A DNA stretch of 64,000 bases. Source: Muraenolepis orangiensis. Lineage: Eukaryota; Chordata; Actinopteri; Gadiformes; Muraenolepididae. The stretch's first letter is position 1. Each line of letters starts with the position of its first letter. The DNA lies in contig JANIIK010000735.1 of NCBI GenBank assembly GCA_027704905.1, forward strand, positions 10,001 through 74,000. Direction: 5' to 3'. Of this stretch, positions 31,919 to 43,560 are shown piece by piece. Both the position numbers and the translations under genes were made by a program. The notes beneath the pieces are model-generated. The model did not search any database. It was given only the letters and a program-made list of their open reading frames with translations, and was not told the DNA's origin.

Positions 31919-32872
31919 GTAAGTACAAGGACACTTTTCTTTATCTGATATAACTCCATAAACATTAAGTTTATATTGAAATTGGTCTGAAGAACACATT
32001 TGTTTAATTTATATTCTAAACATTGAAACTTCTAAATGTTTGGTTGTTAAGGGCAGTAGACACATAGAGTTCAGTCACGTAATGTTATTATTTACATTGG
32101 TTTTGTAATGATTTAATTACGATGAGCATTCATCATTTATTAAGCATATCATTGATTTAATTTGTACTTCATGAAAGGGGCAAACAATTATCCTTCAAGT
32201 TCAGTTAAGACTTCTAAAAAGTCATAATTTAATGAATAGAACATTTAATTTGCAAATGTATTTCTGTGCTCAAAAGTTTCCATTGTAAATTATTCTGAAG
32301 TGTTTTGGCCGAACGTTAAATTAAAAATAAGAAAAAGGAAGTGAGAAACGAATCTGAAGAAGTTCTGCCACCTGACAGCTGTAGACACATTACAATGGGT
32401 CTCATGTATTCATTTAGAATTAATGTGGAAATTGATATAAATTGGCTGGTGGATAGCTCTGTCTTTTGAGACTTGGCTCGGGAACCAGAAGGTCCCCGGT
32501 TCAAGTCCCCGAAACACCCGGGCACTGTCGAGGTGCCCATGAGCAAGGCACCAGACCCTTACACTGCTCCCCTAGTGCTGTATATACAATAGCTGCCCAC
32601 TGCTCCTAATACTAGGATGGGTTAAATGTAGAGAAACACATTTCACTGTGTGTGTACATGAGACCAATAAAGAGGATTTAAGATTTAGAATACATGACAC
32701 ATTTAAATGTTTCTAACATTTAAATGTGTCATGGTTTCATTTATATTAGTTTCCACATTTAAATCAACAATTCCAACAGCTGATGAATCTTCCAGTCCTC
32801 TGTGCTCCCTATGAGCGGCCATGTTAAGGGAGCCTGTTGTCCACTTGTCTCCTCTCTCTCTCTCTCTTCCAG
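31919..32872 (+). other. J-C intron, unit 2
   Basis: 954 bp between GTAAGT and CTCTTCCAG, with a SINE in its second half. More diverged from units 1 and 3 than the coding parts are. Confidence 0.8.
32444..32682 (+). mobile_element. V-type SINE in J-C intron, unit 2 (longest copy)
   Basis: Carries the B box GGTTCAAGTCC, GAGCAAGGCACCAGACCCTT, GCTGCCCACTGCTCC and CATTTCACTGTGTGTG, and ends CCAATAAAG. Retains a middle segment missing from the copies in units 1 and 3. Confidence 0.8.
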
Positions 32873-33195
32873 TGGGAGTGGTTCAGCCCACGCTGAGCCT
32901 CCTTCCTCCCTCCAGAATGGAGCTGGAGCAGGGCAGGGCTGCACTGCTGTGTTTGGCCACTGGGGGCTTCCCCTCAGACTGGAAACTTGGCTGGAAGGTG
33001 GGGGGCAGCAGCAGGTCTGCCGGGGTGTCGGATAGCCCGGGGGTCCTGGGGAAAGATGGCACCTACAGCCGGAGCAGCGCCCTGACCCTCCCTGCGGACC
33101 AGTGGAGGAAGGCGGGCTCAGTGAGCTGTGAGGCCAGTAGGAGCGGCCAGACGCCTGTCACTCAAACCCTGAATCCTGACCAGTGTTCAGAGTAG
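32873..33195 (+). CDS. Immunoglobulin light-chain constant exon CL2
   Basis: C1-set domain, in phase with JL2. Starts GVVQPTLSLLPPSRMELEQG (Met where CL1 and CL3 have Val). Domain cysteines are at LLCLATGG and SVSCEAS; interchain Cys in DQCSE; stop TAG 33,193-33,195. Open and apparently functional. Upstream leaky reading in other frames is a shadow. Confidence 0.96.
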
Positions 33196-33380
33196 AGAGG
33201 CTCCAGCATGGAAGTAGTGTAGAATACAAATCTCCTCTGACACGTCTGCTTTCTATCTCTCTGTCTAAGGTAGCTGCAGCTTCTGATGACCTCCATCAAT
33301 ATAACATGTCTTTGAGCCATTAGCATTACGCTCCATGGTCTGTTACCCCTTTGCTTGAGTTTGTCACATGTTGAACATTT

Positions 33381-33386
33381 AATAAA
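33381..33386 (+). terminator. CL2 polyadenylation signal AATAAA
   Basis: Conserved position about 185 bp after the stop. Confidence 0.8.
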
Positions 33387-33715
33387 GATGTAAAAAAAAC
33401 AATGATTAATTGTCATCATTTCTGATGGTATATCTTCTGTCCACGCTCTAACAAGTATAACACCTCTTCTATTTCTTCATTAAATATTTGACCAGCCGTT
33501 TGAATGAAGGGTAAAGCTGTGGTTTGTCTCATCTCTGAATGACCAAAGTGTTGCTTGTGTGGCTCTTCTTGGAAGGTGTGTTCACTGGATCCAGTGGACC
33601 AGTGTCAGTCATCGAGACACTGCTGCTGAAATGACCCATGTGTTTCAGACTGACTTCATGTCACTTCATCAAACAGTAGTTCAGGGTGTCCAGGTTTCTG
33701 CACATGTAACAGACG

Positions 33716-33729
33716 CCAGCAGGTGGCGC
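33716..33729 (+). promoter_or_regulatory. CTCF-like motif 3' of CL2
   Basis: CCAGCAGGTGGCGC, as at 10,509 and 46,941. Confidence 0.65.
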
Positions 33730-34207
33730 TGTGCAGTGGTAAACCTCACTCCCCCACACCTAAATAGACGTTCTAGCGATGAAGCTAGGGCCTGTGGGTT
33801 TGAGCTCTCACGTTAGAACGTGGCCTCTCGTGCCGGAGGTGGTCAGTTCCAGTAATAGTAACAGTAACAGTCAGTGGTCAGTGCTGGACACTGACTGTTA
33901 CACACATACCAACTTAGAAACGTGTAGAAGTACGTCTGGAAAGACATTCAGTATCTCTCACGGAGACAGAGGATCCCTAGCATGCTGAGTGGTGGAAACA
34001 GTTCCATATTAATCATGGTTGAGTTTATTAGTCAAAGACCAAACCGACATCATCTCTTAAAGATGTGGTTCATTAACCGTATTCTGTGAGCAGTGAACCG
34101 TAGCTATTCAAATGATCTCCAGTTTTAGCTGACGCCCACCTGGGTCTCTAGAGGGACAGAAAGTCAGTGGAGGTTTTCAGAAGAGTCTCTGGAGATTACA
34201 GTGAAAG

Positions 34208-34208
<1 letters not shown>

Positions 34209-34264
<56 letters not shown>
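34209..34264. repeat. (GT)n, unit 2 post-CL, short
   Basis: About 56 bp, against 360 and 450 bp in units 1 and 3. Confidence 0.95.
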
Positions 34265-34267
<3 letters not shown>

Positions 34268-34344
34268 CTACATACCGGCTCAGTGGTGCCCTCTTGTGTC
34301 AAACCACAGCCATTACTACAAAGAGTGAATCCAAAACTGTGAGT

Positions 34345-34465
34345 CAATAATGTAGTCGTTGAGGTGGTGATTGTATGTAATATGTGATAGTTGAGGTAGT
34401 TGTTGTATATTATATGTGGTGGTTGAGGTAGTTCTATATGATTTGTGGTAGTTAAGGTCGTAGCT
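34345..34465. repeat. Degenerate 32-bp satellite
   Basis: Three or four decayed units of TAGTTGAGGTAGTTG type. Confidence 0.75.
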
Positions 34466-34489
34466 GAAGACTCCTAACGACCTGGGCAG

Positions 34490-35281
34490 AAGGAGTTGCT
34501 CTCTTCCCCGGCCCCGCCCGCCCACCCAATCTCCTCCCCCCCCCCGGATCATGGACTGGGAGGCTTACGGCCCAGAGGAGTTACAGTCTGGACCCGTTCC
34601 TTATCCGCCACTGTCACCGGGAACACCACTTCAAGCCGGGTTGGGCGCCAGCAGGCGCCCGTTGAGGGGGGGGACCGTCACGGTTACGGTGGTTGACAGG
34701 GGGCGTGGCCAAGCCGCGTGCGCTGGCGGCGCACATACACACCTGTCAGCGATTGCCGTGGCTGATTGCTAATCCCCTCACCTGGGGTATATAGACCCTG
34801 GCTTCCCGGTACCCCGGTGTTACGTCGTACTGTATGCTTGCTATTTTGTACGTTGGTACATTCTGGACGGAATCGCCACGCCGATGTCCCGGAGATCCAG
34901 ATTCATTGCCTGTCTCGCGTTACTCTCCTGTCCCGGACTACTCTCCGGTCTATATGAGCTCCACGGTAATTATAATTACCTGTCCAGTACCTGTCGCTAC
35001 TCGACCTCCCGGTATCTAGACTTGTCGCTCGTCCCTGACCATCCGTCTGTCCGGTACCTGTCGCTACTCGACCTCCCAGTATCCAGACTCCTCTCCCGTC
35101 CCAGACTACTCGCCGGTGTACTACCTGCCGGTACTCCGCGGATCGACTTCCCGGTTTCCAGACCCCTTGCCTGTCCCCGTTCACCCTTGTGTGTTGTGTT
35201 TGCGTTGAGTAAAGCTTGACGTTATAGCTCCACTGTGTCTTGGTCTGCGTTCTGGGTCCCACCGAACTATCCCATACGTGA
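34490..35281 (+). mobile_element. Ty3/Gypsy retrotransposon 3' end with LTR
   Basis: Positions 34,550-34,670 look like the end of a chromodomain-bearing pol (DWEAYGPEE in one frame, LDPFLIRHCHREHHFKPG in another, then stop). A polypurine tract GAGGGGGGGGAC follows, then the LTR (34,677-35,281), homologous to the solo LTR at 3082-3711. The LTR has a TATA-like GGGTATATAGACC near 34,786 and ends ACGTGACA. 5'-truncated and frameshifted. Confidence 0.75.
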
Positions 35282-35640
35282 CAGCAACAAGACACGCAGT
35301 GGACTTAGCTATGGGATTTATCCACCGGCATCGACCGGCTGCAGTTTGTTGGCCGATAAAAGTCTCCTTTGTTGAATTGTGAGCATGCAATAGCGTGCGA
35401 TAAAATGGCCAACATTATTTATCCCCAAGGGGACATTCCGCTGTGACCACAGCACACAATACAACTAAATATCAATATGAAAAAATACACAAAGTACAAA
35501 TCTAAATACAAATGACGGTGTCTGTATTCATAGTTTCTAAATGATATGTAGGGTCCAAAGTGAACACCTGCATACTAATGCAATGGCCCTCTCCCACGCT
35601 TCCTTGCTCCCAGGCTGAGAAGATGGTGCTGGCCGTGGGG
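35282..35640. other. Unassigned spacer
   Basis: Private to unit 2. Contains TTATCCCCAAGGGGACATTC, a palindromic motif that looks repeat-derived. No gene seen. Confidence 0.4.
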
Positions 35641-36310
35641 GACTGTGTTCAGTTCCTTTAGGAGGAGGTGCGGAGCGCCCTGGAGGAGGTAGTGGAGGGG
35701 CAGAAGGAGGCGCAGGAGGAGGTCGTCAGGATTCTTGACTCCCAGACGGTCCGAGACGCCCAGCAGCTGCCCGTCAGACGGCAGGTAGGTGGAGTTAACA
35801 TTCCGTTTTATTTAATTGTTTCTTTCTTGCTTAATTTTTCAGTTAATTTAGTTTTTTTGTTTGTTTTTATGTTTATTGCCCTCTTCCTGTCCTCTATCTA
35901 TAACAATGTATTATGAATATATTAATCCGAGTGCAAAGAAATAAAACTGAAATAACGCATGAAAGTCTGTTACAATATTTATATATTTTTTTGTTTCACA
36001 GACACAATGACTTATCTAACTAAATAAATACATTTGATTCATAGACACAATGACTTGTCAGAAATAATAAATATCAAACATAATACAAATACACATTGCC
36101 GATTGACAAGGAGTAAGGTTTGGGGATGGATGGAGGAAGAGATGCAGGGATGAAGCATTGTTGAAGCATCTGAAGCAGCGGCAGAAGGACGTCCAGCGGC
36201 CGACCAGCAGCTATAGGCCAAGGAGGGTCTGGGGGACTCCCTGCAGCAGAACCTGCACAGCCGAGAGCAGAGCATGGACTCCCAGGAGCAAAGCCTGGAG
36301 GTGAGGGAGT
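35641..36310 (+). pseudogene. Possible coiled-coil gene exon fragments
   Basis: Two Glu/Gln-rich stretches in one direction. At 35,670-35,787 one reads EEVRSALEEVVEGQKEAQEE and ends CGGCAG then GTAGGT. At about 36,165-36,300 another has QQNLHSREQSMDSQEQSLE and ends GGAG then GTGAGG. Both end at plausible donors, but each frame has an in-frame stop nearby. No family recognised. Confidence 0.3.
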
Positions 36311-36902
36311 GAGACTCGGAGAGGGAGAGAGAGACATGTTACTGTTACAGTGCGGGCCCCGCTGGGGGCCTACTCTCTAGTCGCTGATTATGCAAGTTCC
36401 TGGTGGATGTGCTTATAAAACAAGGATGTGAAATTCAACGCGAGTCCTCGGTACTCTGCCGATGGTCCAATGGCGTGGCTGACTAGCGCCACACAACACA
36501 GCAGTTTGTGAAAAGTAAACCAAAGTTCAACGTTTGTCGGGTGTCTATTTCTATTCGGGTTTGCATTTGAGGCAAAGCGCCTCACTGTTGCCTCGCGGTT
36601 TAAAATGCAAGTCGGTCATGACACTCGACCATTCGTGTTTTGTGGTCTGGACACAAGGGGTTATACCCTGTGCTACTGTGCGGTCCGCAGGTTTTATTAC
36701 AATTATTATTTTATATTATTATTTCATTGGCGTAGCACTTTTCAGGACACTCCAACTCAACATAGACCTTAATTTCACAAACAACAGTAAGGAAAAACTG
36801 AATATAAAGATCCAGGCACACTCCCTCAGCCAGCATGTGAACCAGGTGGAGGCCGGCCTCAAGACAGAGTAGGAGACACCACTTTATTCCCTTGGGAGGC
36901 CC
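36311..36902. other. Unassigned spacer
   Basis: No gene or repeat recognised. A 112-residue open frame (36,534-36,872) has no identifiable domain. Confidence 0.4.
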
Positions 36903-37426
36903 TTAAATGCCATCCATCCATTGTCTACCGCTTATCCGGGTCGGGTCGTGGAGGTAGCAGCTTCAGCAGGAACTCGAGAACAAACCCTGAGATACTTGAA
37001 CTGCTTCACTTGGGGTAAGGACTCACTCCCTACTTGGAGTAGACAATCCACCGGTTTCCTGCTGAGAACCATGGCCTCAGATTTAGAGGTGCTGATCCTC
37101 ATCCCAGCCGCTTCACACTCGCTGCAAACGATCCAGTATGTGCTTAAGGTCACATACTGATGACGCAAACAGAACCACATCATCTGCAAACAGCAGCGAT
37201 GCAATCCTGAGCCCACAATACTGCAAGGCGTCGGACAGTTTGCCAGAACCGCTTTGGTGCCGTCTGAAAGTCTTTCTCCATGGCTTCACCGAATTCCTCC
37301 CACACCCACTGCTTTGCTTCCGCTACGACTGAGGCTGCAGCCCTCTTGGCCTGTCCATACCTTGCAGGATTGCATTTACGGATTCTAGGAAACAATTCTA
37401 TGCACCAATTGTACTACAATTGTACC
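36903..37426 (-). mobile_element. RTE/Rex3-type LINE fragment, internally deleted
   Basis: Minus strand: GFGEAMEKDF-like WEEFGEAMEKDFQTAPKRFW, a jump to LRIASLLFADDVVLFASS (polymerase motif), then ECEAAGMRISTSKSEAMVLS and SESLPQVKQFKYL. The central RT region is missing between the first two pieces. The 3' side at 36,903 has the ATCCATCCATTGTCTACCGC motif common near RTE 3' ends. Confidence 0.75.
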
Positions 37427-38409
37427 CCACGACTGCATGGCTATGCACAGCTCCAACGTCATCATCAAGTTTGCTGAAGACACAACAGTGATGGGCCTGA
37501 TCGCCAGCGACAACGAGCCTACAGGGAGGAGGTTGGATCGCTGGAGCAGTGGTGCCAAGAGAACAGCCTCGCCCTCAACGTCAAGAAGACCAAGGAGCTG
37601 ATCGTGGACTTCAGGCAGCAGAGAGGAGAGCACAGCCCTATCTCCATCGACGGTGTTGCAGTAGAGAGAGTCAGCAGCTTCAAGTTCCTCGGCGTGCACA
37701 TCTCCATCTCACATGGTCCACGCACACCACACACGTGGTGAAAAGGGCCCAACAACACCTGTATTTCCTCAGGCGTCTGAAGAAATTCAGCATGGGCCCC
37801 TGCATCCTGAGAACATTTTATAACGGCACCATCGAGAGTGTTCTTACAGGGTGTATCACCACCTGGTACGGGAACTGCACCGCACTCGAGCGCAGAGCGC
37901 TTCAAAGGGCGGTGCGGACGGCCCAGTATATGGTTGGAGGTGAGCTCCCCTCCCTCCTGGATATATACAACCAGCGGTGCGTGGCCAAGGCCAAACAAAT
38001 CATAAAAGACATTGCCCACCCCAGCCACGAACTGTACTCACTGTTACTGTCAGGCAGGCGATACCGCAGTATCAAGTGCCGTACAAATAGGCTTAGAGAT
38101 AGCTTCCACAGTCAGGCCATCAGGCTGCTGAACAAGGGCGCATAGCATATAACAATGTATATTTTATTACATTGATTTATTCATACATATTGCTCTTTTC
38201 TGTGCCGATATTTTGCATTTTATAAATTGCATATTTATTTTTTATTTTTATTTATTAACTTTATTCTATTTTTATTCTATTTTTATCTATTTCTTATCTT
38301 ATTTTATAACTGCTGTCTGTCGTCGGGTATTGCGCATAAGATTTTCACATCACTGCTTTATACTTGTGTAAACTGTGAAGTGACAATAAACTTGACTTGA
38401 CTTGACTTG
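37427..38409 (+). mobile_element. 5'-truncated Rex/CR1-type LINE
   Basis: Closely related to 23,717-24,759. The open frame at about 37,549-38,145 covers the C-terminal RT region, with small deletions near 37,515 and 37,705. The 3' UTR and (ACTTG)n tail are retained (only three units). Confidence 0.88.
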
Positions 38410-38784
38410 TAAGACATTAAATGTCATCATTATAATATATTGATCATATACAATTATATAATGATATCAATCATCAATGGAATCCAAATTCTTGAATGAG
38501 CAAACCAGCTCAACACCACTCACTCAAGTCACTTTTCTTCACCTTTTCTATTTTTATTCCCATCTATTTATTTATTTTATTTTATTTTAGTTAGTTATTG
38601 TGTAAATATGTTTTTTAATAAAAAAAAAAAATTTATATTATAGGACAAATGTCATAATATGTGATTATATAAATGATAACAGCCCATCCCTAGACAAAAG
38701 GTTCTGTGTTTGAATCCCAATGTCCTTAGTCTACCTGTAGGCAAAATGTGGAAACCATAGCTGCTCATTACCTGACATAACATT
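38410..38784. other. Start of tandem unit 3; AT-rich spacer
   Basis: Matches 17,160-17,530 and 57,590-57,950. No gene. Confidence 0.6.
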
Positions 38785-38875
38785 ACATAACATTACATTA
38801 CATTACATTACATTACATTACAGGCATATAGCAGACACTTTGTCCAAAGTGACTCACAATAGTGCATTCATGCAG
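38785..38875 (-). repeat. L2-type 3' tail, reverse, unit 3
   Basis: (CATTA)n then GGCATATAGCAGACACTTTG and TCCAAAGTGACTCACAATAG. Confidence 0.65.
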
Positions 38876-39759
38876 GACATGTATGTGAATTCACTTTGAG
38901 TGGTTAGTGACTAAATAACACATAGTAATACATCCATAAATACTAACCTTTATGACATTAACAGTCTCAACATGCTATACAGGACCATTCAAATGAAACC
39001 CTCAGCCCTACACATCAGAATAGATCCATATACCAAGTTAGAAAGGAAGGAAGTGACACATTAAAACAGTTTAGAGAGAGCCTTCAACAGGCCGGTTGAT
39101 AACAGTCCTGGGACCTGACTAATCTAACGGGCAGAGGATCAAACTCACGGCCTTAACACGCATGCTACATACATACGTAATATACATACATATTATACAT
39201 ACATGCATACATATTATAGATACATATTATACATACATGGTGAAGCGTCAGGGCCTTCAAGGTATTCAGAGAAGACCCTGGAACTCTCAGATGAAACCAA
39301 AAAAATTCGAATTCGAATTAATTGTATTAATAAAATGTAATACAATTTAATAAAATGTAATACAATTTAAATAAAATGAATAAATGAGAATCGTATCTGT
39401 GTTGTTATCTGCTATATTACAGTGTTACGTTGATTTGTTTGTCTTTCTCGGTCCACGCCCGACGCATTTGAGTGGTTTTGTGTTGGAAAAACAATGCAAC
39501 CAATCAGATATTTTTCTGGGTTGCTGGGAAGAATATCCTTCAACCAAAGTATTCCCGCATACTTTGGCCCTTAGACTGAATGAGAGCGTACGTTTGGATT
39601 GACAATTTGATCAACAATCATATAGTGATTTGTAGCCAATGGGCGTATTCTTTCAGATTTCCCCGCAGCTCAATATGGAGCTAGAAGGTGCAAGGTGGTG
39701 GCTGGAGCGGGAGTGGATCTAGCGTAGTGCTACGTTTTTTCTATGTAGGATTTTACGTC

Positions 39760-40128
39760 AAAATGGCAACAGGTGAAGATGATGTCGTTGCAGATTTATT
39801 GTCGGAAACATTTTCAAGACAACCATTCAATGTAAAGATGGACATTATTAAAAAAGGCCATCCAACGCCTGACAATCTTGAGCTGAATCAAGTTGTTAAA
39901 GCAGATTATGTTCGCCATTTTCAGGCTAGCAACTGGGAAAGATACCCGTGGCTAACGGGCTCTACTAGCCACAAGAGACTCTACTGCTGGGACCGACCAG
40001 AGGGCAGGGAATTGGAAAGGCAACTTATTTTGGATCTGAAAAGCGATCATCTTTATGACCTGATGGTGGTCGAACCATCCAGAAGGACAGGAGAATGGGT
40101 TTGGTCTTTAAGTGAACATCATTGGTGA
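39760..40128 (+). pseudogene. hAT/TTF-zinc-finger transposase, N-terminal fragment
   Basis: From MATGEDDVVADLL the frame gives FNVKMDIIKKGHPTPD, then VRHFQASNWERYPWLTGSTS and LYCWDRP. This resembles the N-terminus plus TTF-type zinc finger start of ZMYM1-like hAT proteins. The zinc finger is cut after LYCW and continues into EGRELERQLILDLKSDHLYD with TGEWVWSLSEHHW. The last part also occurs, plus-oriented and split by the solo LTR, at 2,921-3,720. Start chosen at the second Met, since the upstream 24 residues are low complexity. No catalytic core. Confidence 0.6.
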
Positions 40129-40438
40129 GTGAGACTAATTTGTCTTTGCTGGTTTTGTCTCAGTGTTGCATCTCGTTGAGCTGGTTGGTGCATTTTGTTT
40201 CCACACACTTGTTGACTGATTAGTTAATGGCTGACTTGGGTTTGTTAAGCATTGTTGTGCATTTAAATTGAGAGTTTGGACTTGCTTTGCATCGCTTAAC
40301 GTGAAAAGACTTAACGTAACTAAGAGTTACAAAACCGCGATCAGTAATCACCTAATTTGCATATGTCTTGTCATTAGCACTTTCACCTTTTCACTTACAT
40401 TTTGACAGGTGAAAGTGCCAATGACAAGTGGTCTACAG

Positions 40439-40886
40439 CAGGGGTTCCCAAAGTGTGTGTCGCGGGACCCCGAGGGGGGGGGGGGTTATTTTTTATTATA
40501 ATTTGTATTATTATTATTATTATTGTTAATAATAACGTGTGCATAGATATTTTTATTATGTAAGTCAGTTTAATATGTAAGGGTGACGAAGAAAGGAATT
40601 CTGATTCCGACTTGCAGCTGAAAAAAAGCTAAACAATTTTTTTCACACGCGATTACCCCCCCCCCCCCCCCCCTTGGACTTCACGTTGGACCCACCCCCC
40701 CCCCTTGGACTTCACATTGGACCCCCCCCCACCCTTGGACTTCACGATGTTCGCGATGGTGAAGATCTGTAAAAACGTTGTTTTTAATGTTCCAGTCCCT
40801 CCGGTGATAGTGTGTGTTGGGGGGGTGTTATGCGCTCTAGCACTGTTATGTTGGGGGTCACGGGCTGAAAAGTTGGGGAAGCCCTG
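40439..40886 (+). mobile_element. hAT-type MITE, 448 bp
   Basis: Ends CAGGGGTTCCCAAA and TTGGGGAAGCCCTG form imperfect inverted repeats. Flanked by GTCTACAG on both sides (40,431-40,438; 40,887-40,894), an 8-bp target duplication of hAT type. Unit 1 has the empty site (about 3,955). The interior holds G- and C-homopolymer runs; open frames there are not genes. Confidence 0.85.
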
Positions 40887-40928
40887 GTCTACAGAAGGTC
40901 CAGTTGTGATAGACACGCTTCGCCACTG

Positions 40929-41207
40929 TTATACATACATATTATACATACATATTATACATACATATTATAGATACATGCATACATATTATACATACAT
41001 ACATTTTATACATACATACATACATATTATACATGCATGGATACGTATTACACATACATACATATTATACATACATAGTATACAAACATACATACATACA
41101 TATTATACATACATACATACATACATAGATATTATACACACATACATACATACATACATACATACATACATACATACATACCTATTATACATACATTGTA
41201 CATACAT
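40929..41207. repeat. (TACA)n microsatellite, unit 3
   Basis: Same as in the other units. Confidence 0.9.
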
Positions 41208-41598
41208 TGTCACAATCGCTATTCACCCTGCCTCCACCAGAGGGCAGCATCAGCCCGTGGTAATTCTCACCCTTCACCTGCAGCACATCTCAATCAACCA
41301 TTCTATTTAAGCCTACCTCCAGTGTTTACTTCCCAGACTGATTCCTGTTACCGACCCTGCCTGTCCCGGACCTGCCTGCCTCGACTGTTCCCCGATCTTC
41401 TGCCTGTCCCCGACTACCTCTCTGTCTGTCCCTGTCTGGTTCGTCTGTCCTACCCGGCTCCTGATCTGCTGCCTGTCCCCGACTACCTCTCTGTCTGTCC
41501 CCGTCTGGTTCGTCTGTGTGATCATTGACATTAAATATTACAAACTGTCCTTGGTGTCCAGTGTGTGCTGCATTTGTGTCCTAACTCAATCCATGACA
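41208..41598 (+). mobile_element. LTR-B, copy 3, intact (391 bp)
   Basis: TGTCACAATCGC at the left, CATGACA at the right, with TACAT on both sides (uncertain as a duplication because the host tract is (TACA)n). Holds a CTCF-like motif, a TATTTAAGCC TATA-like stretch, two 69-bp internal repeats and ATTAAATATTAC. Compatible with a solo LTR. Confidence 0.7.
41234..41247 (+). promoter_or_regulatory. CTCF-like motif in LTR-B, unit 3
   Basis: CCACCAGAGGGCAG. Confidence 0.6.
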
Positions 41599-41704
41599 TA
41601 CATACATATTATACAAACATACATATTGAACATACATACATGCATACATACATATGATAGATACATACATACATACATATTATTAAAAACAATCCTTTAT
41701 TCTG

Positions 41705-42585
41705 AATGGGGAAACTACTTAAAACCTCTGTTGAATTAAAGCTATGGTGTGTATCTCTGATGACCAAATGACCCATGTGTGTCAGACTGACTTCATGTCA
41801 CTTCATAAAATACTACTTCAGGGGGATGTCCAGGTTTCTGCTCTTAGAAACATCTAAAAGTATCAAAAATGTCTCAAAAGACATTCAGTATCTCTCAGGG
41901 AGACGTAGGAACTCTAGCAGGCTGGTGGTGGGAACACATTTATAATGGTTGTCTATGAGACCAAACCCACATCACTAAAATATGTGGTACATTAAACATA
42001 TTCTGTTATCAGTGAACTGTAGTGATTCAAATGATGTCCTCTTTCAGCAGATGTGCAGCTGTGTCTCTTGAGGGACTAAATGCTAGTGGAAATGTAGGGC
42101 TGATGTTCTCATAAGAGTCTCTGGAGATTCCAGTCATAGCAGTATGTGTGCATGTCCACAAGCCAAGTCAGCGCTTCCCTCTAGTGTCAAACCAGAGTCA
42201 TTACCATAACCAGTGATTCCATGAACTAAACTCTGCTCAGGTCCATCTTTAATAATAGCTTACAGCTTCAGGACTAGTCTGCTTGTCATTGGGTCAGCCT
42301 GGTAGCAGACAGAGGCTAGTGTTTAGTGTTGTTTCTCTTGGCATGTTTAGCTGCCAGGATGAGGGCTGTGAGGGTGGACCGAGGCTCGGCTCGGATTCCA
42401 AGATAGAGTCCAAGATAGAAGCTTTGTGATTATGAGGAGCCAAGTGGTGTTGTTGTGTTGAACTTTCTTGAAGGGGGTAAACAGAGCAAAGTGTATTGTG
42501 GAGTGACCAGGCTGACAAGGCCCTCCACATGGGCTGGGGAGAGATGTAGCACAGAGGACAGCCACAGCTCACCACAGAGACGGGA
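41705..42585 (+). other. Block B, copy 3
   Basis: As at 4471-5345. Here it is followed directly by the satellite: the V pseudogene is missing from unit 3. Confidence 0.6.
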
Positions 42586-42589
42586 TTAG

Positions 42590-43365
42590 TGGTAGTTGAG
42601 GTTGTAGTTGTATGTTATATGTGGTAGTTGAGGTAGTAGTTGTATGTTATATGTGTTAGTTGAGTTAGTAGTAGTATATAATATGTGGTAGTTGAGTTAG
42701 TAGTAGTATATAACATGTGGTAGTTGAGTTAGTAGTAGTATATAACATGTGTTAGTTGAGTTAGTAGTAGTATATAACATGTGTTAGTTGAGTTAGTAGT
42801 ATTATATAACATGTGGTAGTTGAGTTAGTAGTAGTATATAACATGTGGTAGTTGAGTTAGTAGTAGTATATAATATGTGTTAGTTGAGTTAGTAGTAGTA
42901 TATAACATGTGGTAGTTGAGGTAGTAGTAGTATATAACATGTGGTAGTTGAGGTAGTAGTAGTATATAATATGTGGTAGTTGAGTTAGTAGTAGTATATA
43001 ACATGTGGTAGTTGAGGTAGTAGTAGTATATAACATGTGGTAGTTGAGGTAGTAGTAGTATATAACATGTGGTAGTTAAGGTAGTAGTAGTATATAACAT
43101 GTGGTAGTTGAGGTAGTAGTAGTATATAACATGTGGTAGTTGAGGTAGTAGTAAGTATATAACATGTGGTAGTTGAGGTAGTAGTAGTATATAACATGTG
43201 GTAGTTGAGGTAGTAGTAGTATATAACATGTGGTAGTTGAGGTAGTAGTAAGTATATAACATGTGGTAGTTGAGATAGTAGTAGTATATACCATGTGGTA
43301 GTTGAGGTAGTAGTAGTATATAACATGTGGTAGTTGAGGTAGTAGTAGTATATAACATGAGGTAG
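42590..43365. repeat. 32-bp satellite left of V3
   Basis: About 24 units, far fewer than the roughly 140 in unit 2. Contains a 33-bp variant (GTAGTAAGTATATAACATG) twice. Confidence 0.95.
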
Positions 43366-43532
43366 TATCTGTATATTTCATAGTGTAGAGCAGTATAAAG
43401 CTGGTTCTTGGTTGAGGCCCCTGGTTAGAGCAGCTCTGTGCTCAGTGCTCTGTGTCAGAGTCTCTTCCCCCTCAGCAGCTGCAGCAGGTTCCTGCTGTAA
43501 CGACTCAGTGACTACACAGTCTGACTGAGGGA
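43366..43532. other. Conserved 3' flank of VL3
   Basis: Same as 7223-7387. Confidence 0.6.
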
Positions 43533-43560
43533 GGTTTATGTACGGCTCTCAATCACTGTG
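43533..43560 (-). promoter_or_regulatory. VL3 recombination signal, 12-bp spacer
   Basis: Minus strand: CACAGTG, 12 bp, ACATAAACC. Confidence 0.95.

Larger units (their letters stand above)
39238..40928 (+). mobile_element. hAT-like transposon with TTF-type N-terminal exon, unit 3
   Basis: Inserted in (TACA)n. Left end TGGTGAAGCGTCAGGG; right end TCCAGTTGTGATAGACACGC then TTCGCCACTG, the reverse complement of the left end of the unit 1 element. Contains one transposase-like N-terminal exon (39,760-40,128) and a nested hAT MITE (40,439-40,886). The C-terminal transposase is missing. Confidence 0.65.

Noticed and set aside
35405..35530. Possible additional retroelement end (TTATCCCCAAGGGGACATTC)
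   Set aside because: Looks repeat-derived, but no boundary, tail or coding remnant supports a specific call.
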